Positions 14,404-17,166 of a stretch of DNA of 17,166 nucleotides are shown here, piece after piece. A program made the translations under genes and the position numbers. Location: positions 1-17,166 of the forward strand of contig CANFFA010000007.1 of the NCBI GenBank assembly GCA_947445425.1, given 5' to 3'. The DNA comes from Paludibacteraceae bacterium (GTDB taxonomy: Bacteria; Bacteroidota; Bacteroidia; Bacteroidales; Paludibacteraceae). The notes below the pieces were generated by a model, which saw nothing but the letters and a program-made list of their open reading frames with translations, had not been told where the DNA came from and searched no databases. Position 1 is the first letter of the stretch. Every line of letters starts with the position of its first letter.

Positions 14404-17139
14404 ATGAGTAAAATAATTAAGCTATTTTCTTTCTTTCTCTATTTGGGTTTTAGTACTGTTATTCAGGCTTCAACATACTATTTTTCATCCTCAATTGGTT
14501 CGGACACCTATACAACCGCACAAGCCCAGAACCAATCCACTCCCTGGCAAACCCTTACAAAGCTGAATTCGATGATGAGTACATTGAAAGCTGGTGATAA
14601 GGTCTTGTTGAAACGTGGCGATACTTTTGTTGGTCCAATTACGGTAACTGCTTCAGGAACTTTAAACAATCCTATTGTTTTTTCATCCTTCGGTACTGGC
14701 AGTAAGCCGGTTATTGACAATAGACTTGTTTTGACCTCTTGGGTAAATGTAGGTGCCAACTTGTGGGAAGTAAGTAACAGTAGTTTTAACGGAAGACCCA
14801 CAGCTTTAATGATGGACAATGTCCTTAAACCGCTGGGTCGATACCCCAACTCCTCCGATCTAAACAGTGGTTATCTGACGGTTGATAGTCACCCTACGGA
14901 TTCTTTAAACGAATTTACCGACCCTTTTTTGGTAAATCTTCCTGATTGGACTGGTGCCGAAATTGTTATTCGAACGAATCGTTGGATGCTCGACAAATCC
15001 GTTGTTAATTCTCAATCGGCAGGGCGGATAACATTTACTCCTAAAGTTACTAATTTAATCAACAATTACGGTTACTTTTTTCAGAATCACCCTGCTGCAC
15101 TTGACAAAGAGGGGGAGTGGTGCTATATAGCCACAGGCAATAAGGTCAGGCTGTTTTCAACCGTCAATCCAAACACGAGAATTGTCTCTGTGGCAAATAT
15201 TGATATCGCTATAAATATCACTTCTAAATCATATATAGCGATTGATGGGTTGAAAATTGTTGGTGCTAAATTATGTGCCATTAAACTTTATGGAGCAACT
15301 TATGGAAGTGTCAGAAATTGCGATTTTGTGAATTCCGGTACCAACGACATTCTTATTGGTAAAATGTATAGTAATACTTATGCTGATAGTATTTCCGTAT
15401 GCAATAATACTTTTTCACTATCACAAAGTACGAGTATAATTGCCAATGGTACCCGTATGACTTTTAGTGGCAACACTTTTAATGATATTGCCTTAGTTGC
15501 AGGAATGGGCGAAACAGGAAATAATTACATGGGATTATATGCAAACGTTAATGGGCTTTTGATAGAAAGAAATAGATTTGACAATATCGGATACTTACCT
15601 GTCCATTTTTTATGGTCGAGTAATGTGATTGTCAATCAAAATGTGATTGATAAATTTTGTTCGGTTGAAGATGACGGTGCTGGAATTTATTGCTACACAG
15701 GAACTCACACGCCGGCAGCCACCAATCGTAAAATTACCAATAACGTAATTACTAACGGTATTGGGGCAGTTAATGGCACCAATAATGCTGCTTATATCCC
15801 GGCAAATGGCATATATATGGACGATAATTCGGAGAATGTAGAAGTAACTGGTAATACCATTGCTTTTTGTCCTCATTATGGTATTAATTTTCATAATTCG
15901 CCCAATTGTTCGGCCAAGAATAATACCATTTTTGCTTGCAATCAGTACATTAACATCAACCACGACAACAGTGCATCGTTTGTTATTCAAAACTGTGATG
16001 TGCAAGACAACACGCTGGTTTCAAATGACTTATATGCCGAGCAATCTCTACTATATTTCAATACGCTAAATGCTTCAGAAATGGCGTTGTTTGGTGTGCT
16101 GGATAATAATATCTATTGCCAACCATTCTCGAAAAACGATTATGTTTATTTTAAGACAGCGACACCTGTAATTAAATCGTCGATGAATTTGCGTGAATGG
16201 CAGACTTTTAGTAATTATGATTTGCAAACGAAACTATCGCCGGTTAGTTTTCCGGCTTACAGCGTTATTGATACCACTAATGGAATTGCAAATGGAACAT
16301 TCACTTCCAATACAACAGGCTGGAGGAATTGGAGTCCATTGGGAAATGTATCTACAATCACCAATGTGCCAGGCAAATTAACTGGTAAATGTTTGGCTGT
16401 TAATATAACTGGAGCTGATACTGTTGATAATTCGTGGTTGAAATACTCATTGCCACCCATAACTGCAGGAAAAACATATCTTCTGAAACTTACTGCTTTG
16501 GGAACAGTAAATTCGATTCTCTATTGTCAGCTTTTGGCCTCTACTTCCCCTTATGTATTGGCTTCACAAATTAACACATACAATCTAAGTACGAAAATAC
16601 TGGAAAAGGAGATGCTTTATAAAGCCACCGTTTCTGCTACTGCTCCGCAACTTTTTTTTAGTTTTAAGCCCAATAATGGAACATTTTATCTTGATAATCT
16701 TGTGTTTTATGAAGTTACCCCTACAGTTGTAAATGATTATGTTCGTTTTGAATACAATACAACTGCTACTGCTAAAACTATCACAGCGGATAAAAATTAC
16801 ATAACACCAACAGGGGTTACATATGCGCTTGGAAGCAACTTTACAGTCCCTGCTTATGGCTCAATTGTCTTGTTATACAATAAAAATCCATCAACTGAAA
16901 ACCTCCCTACAAAATCTTCAGAACTAATTCCATTTTATTGGAATTCAGTAGAAAAAAAGCTTGTTTTCAACGCTGATGCAACCGGAAATCTTTCGATTTT
17001 CGATAGTTTTGGATTGAAGATAAGTTCTGAAAAAATATTCGAAAAAACGACCAAAGACTTAAACTGTTTGAATAGTGGAATTTATGTTGCCAAATGGACA
17101 AATGGCCAACAGAATTATATTTTGAAATTTATAAAATAA
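14404..17139 (+). CDS. T9SS-secreted parallel beta-helix protein with C-terminal CBM-like domain (candidate glycanase or lyase)
   Basis: This 911-residue protein has a signal peptide (residues 1-22). The opening (STPWQTLTKLNSM, LKAGDKVLLKRGDTFVG, NPIVFSSFGTGSKPVID, RYPN) is typical of beta-helix carbohydrate-active enzymes. The helix runs to about residue 600, with repeated NN.I/GN.F coils. Two acidic clusters stand out: E422-D423-D424 in VEDDGAGIYCY, and D473-D474 with E477 in NGIYMDDNSE. They could form an active site, but no GH or PL family can be fixed from this alone. About 627-770 is a beta-sandwich resembling CBM4/9-type domains, from GIANGTFTSNTTGW to FYLDNLVFYE. A T9SS type A sorting domain (about 838-911) ends SGIYVAKW...ILKFIK. 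The N-terminal helix differs from those of the two preceding proteins. It is the best candidate for the surface polymer-cutting enzyme of this locus (inference). Confidence 0.88.
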   Translation: MSKIIKLFSFFLYLGFSTVIQASTYYFSSSIGSDTYTTAQAQNQSTPWQTLTKLNSMMSTLKAGDKVLLKRGDTFVGPITVTASGTLNNPIVFSSFGTGSKPVIDNRLVLTSWVNVGANLWEVSNSSFNGRPTALMMDNVLKPLGRYPNSSDLNSGYLTVDSHPTDSLNEFTDPFLVNLPDWTGAEIVIRTNRWMLDKSVVNSQSAGRITFTPKVTNLINNYGYFFQNHPAALDKEGEWCYIATGNKVRLFSTVNPNTRIVSVANIDIAINITSKSYIAIDGLKIVGAKLCAIKLYGATYGSVRNCDFVNSGTNDILIGKMYSNTYADSISVCNNTFSLSQSTSIIANGTRMTFSGNTFNDIALVAGMGETGNNYMGLYANVNGLLIERNRFDNIGYLPVHFLWSSNVIVNQNVIDKFCSVEDDGAGIYCYTGTHTPAATNRKITNNVITNGIGAVNGTNNAAYIPANGIYMDDNSENVEVTGNTIAFCPHYGINFHNSPNCSAKNNTIFACNQYININHDNSASFVIQNCDVQDNTLVSNDLYAEQSLLYFNTLNASEMALFGVLDNNIYCQPFSKNDYVYFKTATPVIKSSMNLREWQTFSNYDLQTKLSPVSFPAYSVIDTTNGIANGTFTSNTTGWRNWSPLGNVSTITNVPGKLTGKCLAVNITGADTVDNSWLKYSLPPITAGKTYLLKLTALGTVNSILYCQLLASTSPYVLASQINTYNLSTKILEKEMLYKATVSATAPQLFFSFKPNNGTFYLDNLVFYEVTPTVVNDYVRFEYNTTATAKTITADKNYITPTGVTYALGSNFTVPAYGSIVLLYNKNPSTENLPTKSSELIPFYWNSVEKKLVFNADATGNLSIFDSFGLKISSEKIFEKTTKDLNCLNSGIYVAKWTNGQQNYILKFIK

Positions 17140-17166
17140 AACCAAATATATAAAACTAATAAAGTA
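17140..17166 (+). other. AT-rich 3' edge of the window
   Basis: The last 27 bases after the final stop are A/T-rich. No hairpin or start codon is visible before the window ends, so it cannot be said whether the locus continues. Confidence 0.5.

Noticed and set aside
15610..16005. A 131-codon antisense open frame opposite the last beta-helix gene.
   Set aside because: Its composition mirrors the Asn/Ile-rich beta-helix coils on the other strand. The sense gene is clearly real.

Overview
The window looks like part of a polysaccharide utilization locus (PUL) from a member of the Bacteroidota, probably Bacteroidales. The reasons are an adjacent SusC/SusD pair, a SusD-like lipoprotein with its Cys at position 18, AT-rich DNA with A-rich leaders instead of Shine-Dalgarno sites, and three proteins ending in type IX secretion (T9SS) type A sorting domains. 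I cannot name the genus or the polysaccharide. All supported genes are on the + strand.

Layout: (1) 1-69 is the end of an upstream gene whose body lies outside the window. (2) 91-4989 holds a secreted GH3 glycosidase with an inserted PA14 domain, a small secreted protein made of two nearly identical 97-residue repeats, and a Ser-type sulfatase of the iduronate-2-sulfatase-like (S1_7-like) group. (3) 5036-9874 is the SusC/SusD glycan uptake pair. The spacings from 1 to 9874 are short (about 18 to 46 bases), so this part reads as one operon. (4) After a 259-base gap, 10134-17139 carries three large secreted parallel beta-helix proteins, each with its own C-terminal T9SS sorting domain. Strong stem-loops separate these three genes.

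Likely division of labour (inference): the beta-helix proteins are displayed on the cell surface through T9SS and bind or cut the polymer. SusCD imports oligosaccharides. The periplasmic sulfatase removes sulfate esters and the GH3 enzyme removes terminal sugars. The sulfatase suggests a sulfated glycan, and the plant-type GH3 fold allows a xylose, arabinose or glucose-type substrate. No regulator (hybrid two-component system, SusR, or sigma/anti-sigma pair) and no classical polysaccharide lyase is visible.

The most interesting parts are the uncharacterised beta-helix trio, with evidence that modules were duplicated or exchanged between two neighbours; the duplicated Spy/LTxxQ-like small protein inside a PUL; and the sulfatase, in which an active-site His of human IDS appears to be Asp.
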